A stretch of DNA of 18,701 bases from Paramarasmius palmivorus (lineage: Eukaryota > Basidiomycota > Agaricomycetes > Agaricales > Marasmiaceae). Each line of letters starts with the position of its first letter. Positions within the stretch are counted from its first letter, which is position 1. This document shows, piece by piece, positions 1 to 9,448 of this stretch. The notes under the pieces were generated by a model. The model did no database searches, was not told the DNA's origin, and saw only the letters and a program-made list of their open reading frames with translations. The stretch spans positions 1 to 18,701 of the forward strand of contig JAYKXP010000378.1 in NCBI GenBank assembly GCA_037176845.1, read 5' to 3'. Both the position numbers and the translations under genes were made by a program.

Positions 1-110
1 ACCGCAGGCACCGGATTCAACTCCTGAGTCTAAACATAGAAATTCCTGTTTATTGGTCATGCTTACACAACTAATATGGACGTTGTGACACTGTGCATAA
101 AGCTGGCTTT

Positions 111-652
111 CAGCTATTTACGAATCCCTAGAAACATTTTATTGTAAATCGAGGCTTTTGATAGTGTTTACATCCAAACAAAGGGCTCCACTTGGCCAGA
201 CAAGCCGACCCAGCGCTTACCCAGCGCTTGTTTTCGCTTCAGCAGTAGCGTTGATTTCCTCACCGCCAACTTTATGTGAAGAAGTACAGAGAGGTTATTG
301 TATCTCACTTGAGTTTTCCTCTTTGACACAGGGATTGAATCGTTATGCATCCCTCGAAATCCATGCCTAGTTGCCGACCTCATTAACTGACCTCAGTCAT
401 TGAATTCTTGGTTTCACCGACGGAAGCAGCATAAATGATATTCTATATAGTATGGCAGTTTTATTGGATATCATGTTCTGACTGTGGTGGTGGTAGTCAA
501 TGTATGGTTGGCTACTGTGGACGTGACTGCTGCAAGCGCCGGACAAGCACTGGATTGGCGTGTCTGGCCAAGTGGAGCCCTTTGTTTGGATGTAAACACC
601 ATCAAAAGCCTCGATTTACAATAAAATGTTTCTAGGGATTCGTAAATAGCTG
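111..652. repeat. Inverted-repeat (foldback/MITE-like) element, about 540 bp
   Basis: The left arm (111 to about 230) is the reverse complement of the right arm (about 530 to 652). The outer 52 bp (111-162 against 601-652) are identical, the next 38 bp match after one mismatch, and the match then fades inward. The termini read CAGCTATTTACG and its complement. No transposase-like reading frame lies between the arms. A 9-bp direct repeat, GTGCATAAA, occurs at 93-101 and 660-668. It resembles a target-site duplication but sits several bases outside the arm ends, so it may be chance. The best reading is a non-autonomous foldback or MITE-like element. Two independent head-to-head repeat copies are the alternative. 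Bases 1-110 hold nothing I recognise. Confidence 0.55.
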
Positions 653-1276
653 TTATGTGGTGCATAAATCTGACATAGCCCTCACATAAGTTCCTGCACA
701 TACGTGTGACATAAATATCTCCGGTGCCGGTGTAGCCAACCCTCAGAATATACCTGATATAGTAATCTTGGCACATGGGACAACCCTGGGGAAACCAACT
801 CTTCGCTGACTTGAGTTGAGGCTGTATTGAGCAAAATTGCTCCAAATTCTCCTGTTAAACTTCAAGCACCTTTTTGTCACCTAGAGGCATCTCTGTGACC
901 CATTAATCCATAAACACTGTGTTTAACACCCACTCTGGTCCAGCCGATTTACGGCACCCTTTGGAACCTCCCTTGTTGAGTCTTCCACATAACGGAGCTT
1001 TTTTCATGCTTGACATCTTCTAGCTTACCAGGAGAAGCCCGTTCCATATGCTGAGAGTATGTACAAGCCCAGAAATGTATCCAGCTTTGATGTTGCCTGG
1101 CTCTACTCCTGGATCTCAAGCTTCAAGAACTACTTGTTATGGTATATCCTTGGGAACATGATAAAAAATTTCAGGTACAGTCTTGGGGGCCCGGAGTGAA
1201 GTAGACTTCTGCGCATTCGGTTCCGATCACCTCTTGACCTTGAACTATGATTGTCAATTCATGGCAAGTAACATAG
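653..1276. other. Intergenic stretch without a recognised gene
   Basis: No frame here gives a protein I recognise. The stretch ends at an in-frame TAG (1274-1276) just upstream of the retrotransposon-derived RNase H frame. It may contain the decayed continuation (reverse transcriptase side) of that element, but I could not see RT motifs in any frame. Confidence 0.4.
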
Positions 1277-3196
1277 CTAGGCTTTCCCTTTCATCCCAAC
1301 TCGAACATCCTCCATCTACCTGTCTCCGTGCATGGCCTTGGCTTCCCATCCATCTCTCGCATAAATGCATCTTTGGCTGTAGAGGGACTAATTAGGGACT
1401 TAAACCATCACATTCCGGCATATCAAGCCATGGCCCGAGTGACAATGGCTGATTGGACCTGCATGTATCATAACTGCATGGATCCTCTTGAAAGCTTGGT
1501 GGCCCCTCGGATCTCACCATGGAGGAAAATACCTACAACATGGCTAGTGGCAGAAAAGACTCTCGCTGAGCTGGGAAACCTTAGAGTACGCCGAACAGAG
1601 AAAGATTTTCTCCTTAGCGGTGACGTGTCCATCTCCCACTGCCTATCATTGTTCAATCATTGCTCCACAGGGACAAATCACAACGTGGAAATAGATGGAA
1701 ACACCCTTCGTTCACTACGCGCAAAGAACATCACCAAACTATCCCACCTGGGAGAATGGAGATGGTCAGTTTCAGACGCAAAGTTTACCTTCATACGGAG
1801 GAATGCTTTGAACACCTCTCGATGGTCGCGAGCTGCAAAGGAGAATCTTGCCAAGGCACTAAACATGCTGAGTAGCTTTGATTTCACATGGCTACACAAC
1901 GATGACTTCTCGATCTTGTACTCTAGGGAACATCGTCGGAAAATGGCAGAGGACCGAATCCGTCAAGTAGCACATGTTCATCGGCTGGACCCAATCCAAA
2001 CTCCTGACGAGCCACACTTCACATGGGCATCAGATGGATCCATGATACCTGCCGCGGCGGGCATACTCGACAAGAAGTCGGTCACGTCTGCAGTCGTAGG
2101 CCCACTTTCTTGTGTCATGAAAGTCGAAGGAGTCAATGCTAATGTGTTACACGGTGAGATTGTCGGCCTTATTGCGAGCACAATTCTCTCCACAAATTGC
2201 TCTACAGATCTACCAGCAACGATTCACTCTGATCACTTGAACGCCATCCGAATCGTCAACACGATACTCTTCGATCGGTCGGACTTGACAAAAATCCGTC
2301 GAGTCAACGGCCGCTCATATTACCGTTGGCTCCTCGATCTCCTTCGAACACATCCATACACCTCCCTCTCTTACGTCAAAGCACATACAGACAGTACATG
2401 CATTCCCTCTGTCATGAATGCGGCAGCTGATCACTACGCCTCCTCTGCTCAACATGTCACAACGAACATTCTTCCCGCTCCAATACCGACGTTCTTCATG
2501 GACAAGTACACCACGCACTATAGACCCCTTGGATGGTATGAAGGCAACGTCAGATCATTAGTCGAAACACTCCTTGAGGTGAAGCTGGCAAAAGAGGTAT
2601 CTAAAGGCTTGAATCTTCGTATGATGCCTAGCATCTATGAAAATCACCCTCCACCGGATTACCCTTACACGCGGGCGTCGTCAGCTTACTCAGCAGCCGT
2701 TCAGCTCTACGCACGCTCTGGTCAGCTACCTGTCGCCAACACCCTGTGTCAACGCAACAAGATCCCCTCCCCTTCCTGTCGACTCGGATGTGGAACATAC
2801 CATGAAGATTCACACCATATCTTTACCATATGCCCCGTATATGGAAAATGGAGATCCGCGGCAGCACATGAGGTACACGAACGTACAAAGAGGAAACTAC
2901 AGGAGGCGGGTATACCAGAGGCAGACCAAAGAGCGTGTTTACGAGCTGCTAAGTCCCTTTTCTCTGATGATGCAGCAGTCTGGCCACTAAAATGCACAGC
3001 ATACTATCTAGGATTCCTTCCGAAACTTGACGCATTGCTTCCCCCGGTTTCGAATCTCTCCTATTTACCCAGGGAAAGACTTCTTCACCATTTGGCAGCA
3101 GATTGGCATCTCCACGCAATTCGTCTAGCAGGAAGAATATATGGCGACTATCAAAGGAGAATGGCCAGACGCTATGCCCCCCCTCCTCGTCGGTAG
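1277..3196 (+). mobile_element. 5'-truncated non-LTR (LINE-type) retrotransposon remnant
   Basis: The open frame from 1277 to the TAG at 3194-3196 carries the C-terminal half of a fungal LINE-type ORF2: a linker, RNase H and a terminal CCHC motif. Similarity to the family already begins before the first ATG (the phrase HGLGFPSISRINA near 1331). The coding homology therefore runs up to the upstream stop, and the true 5' part, including the reverse transcriptase, is missing or unrecognisable. I saw no poly(A) tail or target-site duplication, so the element ends are not defined; the 3' untranslated part may continue to about 3345. Confidence 0.7.
1430..3196 (+). CDS. RNase H domain protein, C-terminal part of a non-LTR retrotransposon polyprotein
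   Basis: Single-exon frame of 588 codons from the first in-frame ATG (the frame is open from 1277; residues below are numbered from the codon at 1328). An RNase H fold is visible with all four acidic catalytic residues: D236 (WASDGS), E277 (LHGEIVGL), D302 (IHSDHLNA) and D368 (NAAADHYA), with H353 in VKAHTDS. RNase H removes the RNA strand from RNA:DNA hybrids during target-primed reverse transcription. A CCHC motif follows (C484, C488, H496/H497, C502, then PVYGKWR), typical of the C-terminus of I/Tad-like ORF2 proteins. The family is known in agaricomycetes as long RT-RNase H proteins; this copy lacks RT. The frame has no stops for over 600 codons, which is notable for a truncated copy. It is probably a retrotransposon relic; domestication is possible but unproven. 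Confidence 0.75.
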   Translation: MARVTMADWTCMYHNCMDPLESLVAPRISPWRKIPTTWLVAEKTLAELGNLRVRRTEKDFLLSGDVSISHCLSLFNHCSTGTNHNVEIDGNTLRSLRAKNITKLSHLGEWRWSVSDAKFTFIRRNALNTSRWSRAAKENLAKALNMLSSFDFTWLHNDDFSILYSREHRRKMAEDRIRQVAHVHRLDPIQTPDEPHFTWASDGSMIPAAAGILDKKSVTSAVVGPLSCVMKVEGVNANVLHGEIVGLIASTILSTNCSTDLPATIHSDHLNAIRIVNTILFDRSDLTKIRRVNGRSYYRWLLDLLRTHPYTSLSYVKAHTDSTCIPSVMNAAADHYASSAQHVTTNILPAPIPTFFMDKYTTHYRPLGWYEGNVRSLVETLLEVKLAKEVSKGLNLRMMPSIYENHPPPDYPYTRASSAYSAAVQLYARSGQLPVANTLCQRNKIPSPSCRLGCGTYHEDSHHIFTICPVYGKWRSAAAHEVHERTKRKLQEAGIPEADQRACLRAAKSLFSDDAAVWPLKCTAYYLGFLPKLDALLPPVSNLSYLPRERLLHHLAADWHLHAIRLAGRIYGDYQRRMARRYAPPPRR

Positions 3197-4332
3197 CCGT
3201 ATTGTCTTCACTCAAATCCCTTTAACATCTCTATTAACACTCTTTTACAATACATATTTCACACGAGCCATGGACGTTGGTGGTTAGGGCCGATTCCCTA
3301 TATCGGAGATCATTTTGGCGGCGCACGGGAAACTGTATTTTTTTGCACTGCATTCCTAGCTTCTCACCAAGACCGTTGAGGCAGGACGGACGTAGTCACC
3401 TACGACGTACCGACAGAGAACTAGGTTATGTCTCACGCCCTACAGCTCATAGCTTCACAGCTTCTTTTACCTGTTTCTGGGTTTCTTTCCTTTTCCACAG
3501 TTAGGTTCGCCGAGGTAGTAGATTACATTTGCTATCCTTAGTCTACATAGACAAAGGCGAATATCATATTGTAAACATTGTAAACATCCTGACTTTTAAA
3601 TAAAGCATGTATTGTAGTACAGTATTAATCTGTGATGAATAGCATGACGATGGGTACGAACATATTCAAAAAGCTAACACCTCTAGCAATTTCCCACCGA
3701 CAGCTTCTACATCAAGTCGCATAACTAAAAAAAGCCGAACGAGTAAATGTCGGCGTCCGCCGCGCCTGCTAGTTCAGAAGGCGAATCGGAATCATCGATT
3801 GATAACGATCAGTACTCAATCGGTGATTGAGAATTCCGCCGAAGCATAAATTTTCACTGAGACCCGTGTTGCAGGTCATTTGGTCATTTTACGAGCCCTG
3901 TTTTAGTTGTGGCTGTCCGAGTCAATGGATCGGATCTAGCAACGGTCGACATCGGTTGGTACCAAGTTCTTCGGAGCTTGAACTGTTGAGGTCTTATACC
4001 GATATGAATGCCGTTATTCTGGTTCTCGTTCCTACTATGAGTGTCTTCCGTACCTCGTCGTTGCAGCTGTTCTGTCTCTGGCATTATAACGCTTAGTGTT
4101 TTTCGTTGAAGAAAGTGCTGCGATTTTGAGTGCGGTCGAGAGGTTGATGACTCTTTTCGAGTTTGATTCGGTGCGTGTATATTTCTGTACTGACACATCA
4201 AAGCTCGCTAACGCTTTATTTGCTGTAACTGGATAGCTAGGTCCTACTGGCCCTCGTTCTAAGCGATCAAGTTCTTTTATATTACTTGAAGCAGATCAAA
4301 GGCCTTCTTTATTTCTTTATTCCTTCCCACCC
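3197..4332. other. Intergenic region upstream of the F-box gene
   Basis: No convincing coding frame. The first part (about 3197-3345) may be the 3' untranslated tail of the retrotransposon remnant. Small hairpins occur, for example TCAATCGGTGATTGA near 3816-3830. The final 60 bases before the ATG at 4333 are pyrimidine-rich, as is common around fungal transcription starts, and a weak AT-rich stretch (TTTTATATTACTT, about 4275) could act as a core promoter. Confidence 0.4.
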
Positions 4333-5993
4333 ATGGCAGTCTTTGGGGATTTGTCTCCAGAGGTAGTTCAGCGTATTATGCGCTTCCTCGAAACCGTTGA
4401 AGTGGTTCGTTTAGGACGGACTAGTCGATGGGTCCAAGCAGTTAGTCGGGATTATTTCGATCACTATATTACTGCGGACAAGGTTTTGTCCTTTTGGTTC
4501 TCGGAGGCTGAACGTGCACTCGTTCGACGGTTTCAGGCGACCACGGGCATGATCATTTCTGGGTCAGCTGTCCTGGCAGTTCTAGCGAACTTTGCGTTTC
4601 GACCCAACGACCTTGACCTCTATATTCCTGTGCAGCACTGTGCTACCTTCATGGATTTTCTCTTGAGATGTCAATATTCGTTCTCTCCAAAGAGAGGGCG
4701 GCAAGGAGGGGATCCGGTGGCGGCACTCAAGCGAACTTGTTTCGACGACGGGATCCCAAGCTACGTACCTGCAGGTGTTCTGGATTCATTCGACTTTACA
4801 AGGTCCCCCAGGCAGAATAAACTCGGGTGCGATAGGTCGGAGGGAGAAGAGCGGTCGGAAACTCAACGGGTGCAGGTCATGGCGACGGAGGGATCACCCA
4901 TCTATGCAGTGTTAAATTTCCACTCCAGTGAGTCGTCTCTTGTACACACTTCTATTGACTAACTTTGCTCTTGCCGTCTTAGCAATTGTCATGAACATAA
5001 TGACATACAGCAATATCGTCTGTTTTTACCCGAGACACACCCTCAGCTCGAAGAAGTTGATACTTCTTCATACCTTAGACGTCTATCACCAGATGCGGCT
5101 TGGGAGCGAAAACATAGCTCATGCTTTGTCCAAATATCGAAATCGAGGATTCGAAAAGCACGAGGTATCCCTGGATGCTGTTCTTTCTCAAGATTCCGAA
5201 GTTGGTTTCCAAGTGCGACACGGAGCAGATAGATTTTGTTGGACTCGGAAGCTTCGACCTGTTAAGGACTGGGCTCCAGATTTGCCGATCTTGGCTCAAC
5301 TTGACGACGTTCGGGCTCATTCCTGGCGTGTTCGGTATAACCTTCATGGCGTTTATGTCTTGGACACACATCCAGTCACTACTATCGATCGGAAAGAGTA
5401 TTGTATATCAGATCGGGTCAAATTTAGTGCAGGCATGACGTTTGCAAGCCAGCCAAACGTTCCTACTCCCAGGTGAGTCTCCTTACAAGTGAAGCATGCC
5501 TAGATAGTTAACAGCTTTGGTAGGCATTCCCTCGACGTTAAGGAAGCTTTTACTGTCTTTTATCGGCACTGCAACTATCCTGACGAAGCAGAGAGTTACG
5601 TATCAGACGTTTTTAAACATTTGATTGCGAGCGACGCTTTTGCGGCTTATCGGGAACAGGGATTTTTCCTTCCACCGGCGTACACTGCTATGTTTCTGTT
5701 CGATGGCCTTGTTGATATGCTGAGAAAAGGATCCTCTAGTACTTGGCCGCAGGTCTGGAATTTTTCTTTCGTTAGACACTACGGTACGCTGATTTGTGAT
5801 CGCTCGGCAGATCTCTCTCTCTCTTCTTTGCAATCACTGGAGGGTCCGACTAGAATGTCGTTTCAATGTTGAAAGTGATCCGGATGTTTTCGAGGACACA
5901 GACTGGGAAAACGTATATCAGCCTTGGCTCTCCCCTAAGACGTTGGAACGGTTGAGGGAACTTGGTGTCGTTGTGAAAGTGGTTCGTATGTGA
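4333..5993 (+). CDS. F-box / nucleotidyltransferase-fold-like protein (four exons)
   Basis: Model: exons 4333-4927, 4983-5472, 5524-5783 and 5854-5993 (1485 nt, 494 aa). The introns are 51-70 bp with GTGAGT or GTACGC donors, and intron 1 has a clear CTAAC branch site. The start ACCCATGG has a strong Kozak context. Residues about 5-40 form an F-box-like segment (DLSPEVVQRIMRFLE), the part that docks SKP1 in SCF ubiquitin ligases. Residues 72-100 hold IISGSAV followed by RPNDLDLY, the GS...DxD signature of nucleotidyltransferase-like folds that is common in a large agaricomycete family. The region around residue 195 (HS-T-IVMNIMTYSNIV) and the segment KYRNRGFE are also shared by that family. 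Biochemical role unknown; substrate recognition is an inference from the F-box. Exon joins preserve frame throughout, so the gene looks intact. It is convergent with the gene at 6329-7834. Confidence 0.78.
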
Positions 5994-6066
5994 GCGGTAA
6001 CCGGTAAACTCTGACAAGTAGACAATGCGCGAGCCGGTATTGTTATTGATATTGTAGTTTTATACA

Positions 6067-6132
6067 CTAGAGGTTGTATTCACATGAGCTAGAGAATGTA
6101 TTTCCATGTAGTAGAGATTGTTTTCCATGTAC
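6067..6132. repeat. Three 22-bp imperfect tandem repeats in the convergent 3' region
   Basis: Units at 6067, 6089 and 6111 share the pattern (c/g)TAGAG-(g/a)-TTGT-TT-CCATG-ta with several substitutions, at exactly 22-bp spacing. They lie between the two convergent genes (stops at 5993 and 6331), so both 3' untranslated regions may include them. Function not known. Confidence 0.6.
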
Positions 6133-6328
6133 TAGTTCGAATTGATGCTTCTTGCTTCTGTCGTTTTTGAAGTTATGAGTTGGTCTTGGGATACTGTAGC
6201 TTGTTGGACCACTGGAGCAGCGATCGAGTCTGTATGTTGGAATCTACAGCCATGACTGTTTGGCACTCGATACGGCGCTTAGAGTCAAGTTGTTCCGATC
6301 TCGGTACCAGTGCGATATCGACTGACGT

Positions 6329-7834
6329 TCACCATATTGTATCGTACATGTCTACTGCTTCTAGATTACACTTCGTCTTCGCACCATCGGCTCTAGCCTG
6401 CTTGACCGTGTTGTAGCCTAATTCAGCGGTCTGGAACAGCGTAGCCTGATTGAACCAGACCATTGAACCTCTGCCAGCAGCTTCCTTCCAATCGTTGACA
6501 TGTGACGGATCGGTATTTCCACAGGAACCGCACTTCTTCGGGTCGTTCAAAGGGAGGCTGTTCTCAGGCGTGGGTGCATCGCCTTTAGTGACAACAACTC
6601 GGATGCCTGTACGAGTATACATTATAAGACGACGGCGGTTCGAATGGAAGAAGTGCTTACTTTCACGATCGACGTTGAAATGTAGGAAGAGTGACGAGGG
6701 ATAGATCACAAAGACACCAGGTGGCAGTTCCAGTGCAACGCCAGCCTCCCATATCACCAACCAGCATTTCTCTTTGTGGTTGAAATGACCGTACACGAAG
6801 ACCATACAAACTCCCAGCGCGATGTTTTTGAAGTCGATGTGTGGCTTGCACATAACACGAGGAACATCAGGGCTCCAAGTGCCGTTAAGGCAGAAGTTGA
6901 AGAATAGTCCGAAAGGAGTCTTGATGTTGTACTCCTGGTCCATCTTGTTGATACAGGCCTCGTAGCGAGCTGCAACTTTTGGAAACACCTTTCTGAGTAG
7001 AGCACATCCGTAGTCAGTAAGTTGTCGGAAGATCCTCGTTTCTCCAAAGTACATTAATATGGTTTCTCTGTTCGCTTCATGCCAAATGCTCGGTGCAGGC
7101 AGCTAGTTCTGGTTAGCTTTTGTAGTTGAATACCAGTGGATGCCTTACCTCCTTGTTGTTTCGGTCCCAGCCAGCTATACAAAACCAGTGAAGTCCTCTA
7201 GAATTCTTGCCTCGATCATTTCGCGAAGGCGCTGAGGTGGCTTTTATGAACCGACGTGCTTCGTGGATGATGCCAGGCATTAGGTCTTTCATGTTCTGTG
7301 TAGCGCATGAACGGAAGAGAAATACTCTTCGCATTGCGTCGGCAAGCTTTGTAGAGGTTTTTCTGAGATGATGTCAGCTAGTTATCGAGAAAGCGAGATA
7401 GAAACGTACTCCTGGTAATGAACAAGGACCAGGTTTTCCAAAATACCTCCGGTTTTCAGGAAACGGAAGATCCTGACTCGGATGTCCTTCGGGACGTTGA
7501 CCCCAGACCATCGAGGTTCTGATAGACGTGCGTTAACCATAAGGTTAATAAAGCCGGTGATAGCCCAGTATGTTTCGACGAGAATGCCCCTTCTTTGAAC
7601 GCTTCTTTGACGATTACGTATCTGCTTGTCGGTCGTGGCCTTAGAATGTGCGGTTTCTGCGAAGTTGGGGATTACAGGAGCGTTGGTAGTGAATGTCTAG
7701 TCTTGTTTTTTTCTCAGGGTAGCGTAGCCGCTGGAAATTTTGCTGAGCTAATCACGCCCGGTTATAGTCAGTGCCGGTTAACCGAACGCCACTCGCCCTA
7801 CCTTTGACCTCACAAAACCATCCTCAAAGGACAT
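6329..7834 (-). CDS. TET/JBP-like 2-oxoglutarate/Fe(II) dioxygenase candidate (five exons)
   Basis: Model on the minus strand: exons 7802-7834, 7410-7696, 7149-7362, 6661-7102 and 6329-6606 (1254 nt, 417 aa), all phases consistent. The introns are 105, 47, 46 and 54 bp with GTAGGG, GTACGT, GTAAGG and GTAAGC donors; branch sites GCTGAC and GCTAAC are visible. The 54-bp last intron has no stop and is a multiple of three, so it could be retained. The catalytic-like core is PHIDFKN (H266, D268), then ELPPG (about 303-307) and LFLHFNV (H319), the order HxD...H seen in double-stranded beta-helix dioxygenases. The surroundings (WLVIWEAG, VIYPSSLF) resemble the agaricomycete TET/JBP-like family; TET/JBP enzymes oxidise 5-methylcytosine or thymine in DNA. 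The C-terminal part has CGSCGNTDPSH and FNQATLFQTAE. Family assignment is from memory of motifs; the 2OG-binding arginine was not identified. The gene looks intact. Confidence 0.6.
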
Positions 7835-8187
7835 TTTTCATATATTTGTACTAAAATACATTGATAGGGATCGTGTCCACTAACTCACCAATTTTTGTAG
7901 CAGCCTGTCGCCTCCAGCGAGCTAGAAAAATCAGGCGCGTCGGCTGTCACCAAAATCGCGTGAGGTTGGCTTGAGGAAATCCGTGATTTTCCACGTTCTA
8001 AGACTTTCTTCAACTCTCCTTCTACATATATACATGAGATCATTAAATAACATGTGTATCTATATAAAGTATGAAGATAAAATGTATGAAGCTGTTCGAC
8101 ATGGCCGCGAAATATAGAGGGACCGGCCGTGGGAACTCATGATTACCTCAGCAAAAAATCCAAAGGCGCGCGGACCCTGGGTATGTT
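7835..8187. other. Intergenic, promoter side of the dioxygenase-like gene
   Basis: AT-rich DNA between the start of the 6329-7834 gene (minus strand, ATG at 7834-7832 in an AAAAATG context) and the 3' end of the gene at 8221-9448. A TATA-like ATATAAAG lies near 8060 and reads as CTTTATAT on the minus strand; it is about 230 bp from the ATG and its use is uncertain. No coding frame supported. Confidence 0.4.
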
Positions 8188-8242
8188 CCAGACTACATAC
8201 ACACACATCACTTGTGATCGTCAGTGTGTATCGTCAGTCTGG
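8188..8242. other. Imperfect hairpin at the 3' end of the 8221-9448 gene
   Basis: CCAGACTACATACACACA is followed about 20 bases later by TGTGTATCGTCAGTCTGG, whose reverse complement matches it apart from a small internal offset. It straddles the stop codon of the minus-strand gene, so its transcript could fold there. A role in 3'-end formation is only a guess. Confidence 0.35.
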
Positions 8243-9448
8243 TTCTCGAGACTAGTGAATGTCCTGGAAAAAGGTGTAGGTATGGACGTGAACATGAGGC
8301 AGATTACGCACCGATAAAGCGAAGCCGGAGGTACGGTTGGGTTAGGAAAGGTCTTTTTCTGTTCTGTGTCTTTCGGAGACAAGTTAGGCTCTTGTTCTGC
8401 TGAAATAAAAGTGTTGTTGCCAGCGACACTGACAGTTGAGTCTATCTGAGCGCTAGCATGAGTTGAAGGTGAGCGAAGGTACTTACTGAAATTTGGCCAA
8501 TGCACTTGGCAGGAATTCCGCGTTTGGATTGGGCGGCTGTTTCTTTAGCTTGTTTGTCGCCTGGGATTCTTCCCCTTCAATTTCTTGGTACGTTGGCTGA
8601 CCATAATGGCTGCTCTTATTTGGGTCTGATCGTCTCTTGCGTCCTTTCCCCTTTTTTTTCCCTCTAGGCGGCCGCTTGTTTTTGGGCTGGTTCTGATGGA
8701 TTGGCTCTTGAATATGCTTCGCATCGTCGTTGTTATTTCGACTGATCCTACGAGGGAATATAGCGCTTGTCCTCAGGCCCTGCGAGTCTTCGGTAGCATT
8801 GCCACCAGTGTGGTGCTGCTCTTCATCGTTCTCGGTCTGGTAGTCGGTGGTTGGCAGTTCTTCCTGAACAAAGCTAACAATTTTCGAGGTAGAATCTTCT
8901 CTGACTTTGCGCTTCTTCGATATCTTTTCGTCACCTTCGCCATCTTTTTTCGACTCGAAACCGTGGCCGTGTTTCATTGGTCTATCGCGATTGATCAGCA
9001 TGGATCGACGGGAAAAGGTCTGACACTCACCGGGCGATGTGTGCCACCTCTACTTCCTCTGACTCCTCTACTTCCTTTGGCACCTTGTTGACCTCGTCCC
9101 TAAAAGAAGGATGTAAGAATGGAGAGTAAAGTGGCAGTACATAGTACATACAGAGGATCTGATTCTGCTTCTGATAATGTCTTTACTAACTCTGCTTCAA
9201 CTTCTATCTTTCTAACGTCTAGATGAGTTAAATGAGACAATTGAGGTGAACGGAAGGTGTTCTTACCCTTCGAACACTTTTCCATGCCCCACGTCCTTGT
9301 TCTTGAGGTATGGATTTGTATGATTTGCTCGTTCTTCAACCAAGGTCGCTAGGTCGAAGTTCCCGCATAGGTATGCTCCTCTGGGTTCTTCGGGAAAGAG
9401 CATGGCAGTAGCCCTGGAGATTGAACGAGTTACATAGCGGAATGCCAT
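8221..9448 (-). CDS. Unrecognised lysine/arginine-rich protein (five or six exons)
   Basis: Model on the minus strand: exons 9267-9448, 9152-9211, 9031-9099, 8487-8981 and 8221-8428 (1014 nt, 337 aa). The last exon contains an optional 48-bp intron (donor GTGCGT, acceptor TTTCCAG, no stop, frame preserved) giving 321 aa. The other introns are 49-58 bp and every junction keeps frame. The start at 9448 has the context CACCATGGC, but coding may extend further 5' in frame (to about 9515) with another exon. The N-terminal 60 residues (FPEEPRGAYLCGNFDL, then LVEERANHTNPYLKNKDVG) look folded. The rest is charged and low in complexity: an acidic segment (VPKEVEESEEVEV), then KISKKRKVRED and PPRGKKKGKGRKRRSDP, which look like nuclear or nucleolar localisation and nucleic-acid-binding tracts. 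I do not recognise the family. A nuclear location is inferred from the basic tracts only. Confidence 0.5.

Noticed and set aside
158..845. Open frames within the inverted-repeat region (about 60-125 codons on both strands)
   Set aside because: They are reverse-complement reflections of the same repeat arms, have no family similarity and low-quality composition.
1183..1395. Frame overlapping the start of the RNase H frame
   Set aside because: It begins at a non-ATG codon and runs out of frame with the RNase H similarity; at most it is a frameshifted remnant of the element's upstream part, which I could not confirm.
3779..3835. Imperfect palindromic stretch (ATCGAT, TCAATCGGTGATTGA)
   Set aside because: Stems are only six or so bases and arms do not extend; not distinguishable from chance in AT-rich intergenic DNA.
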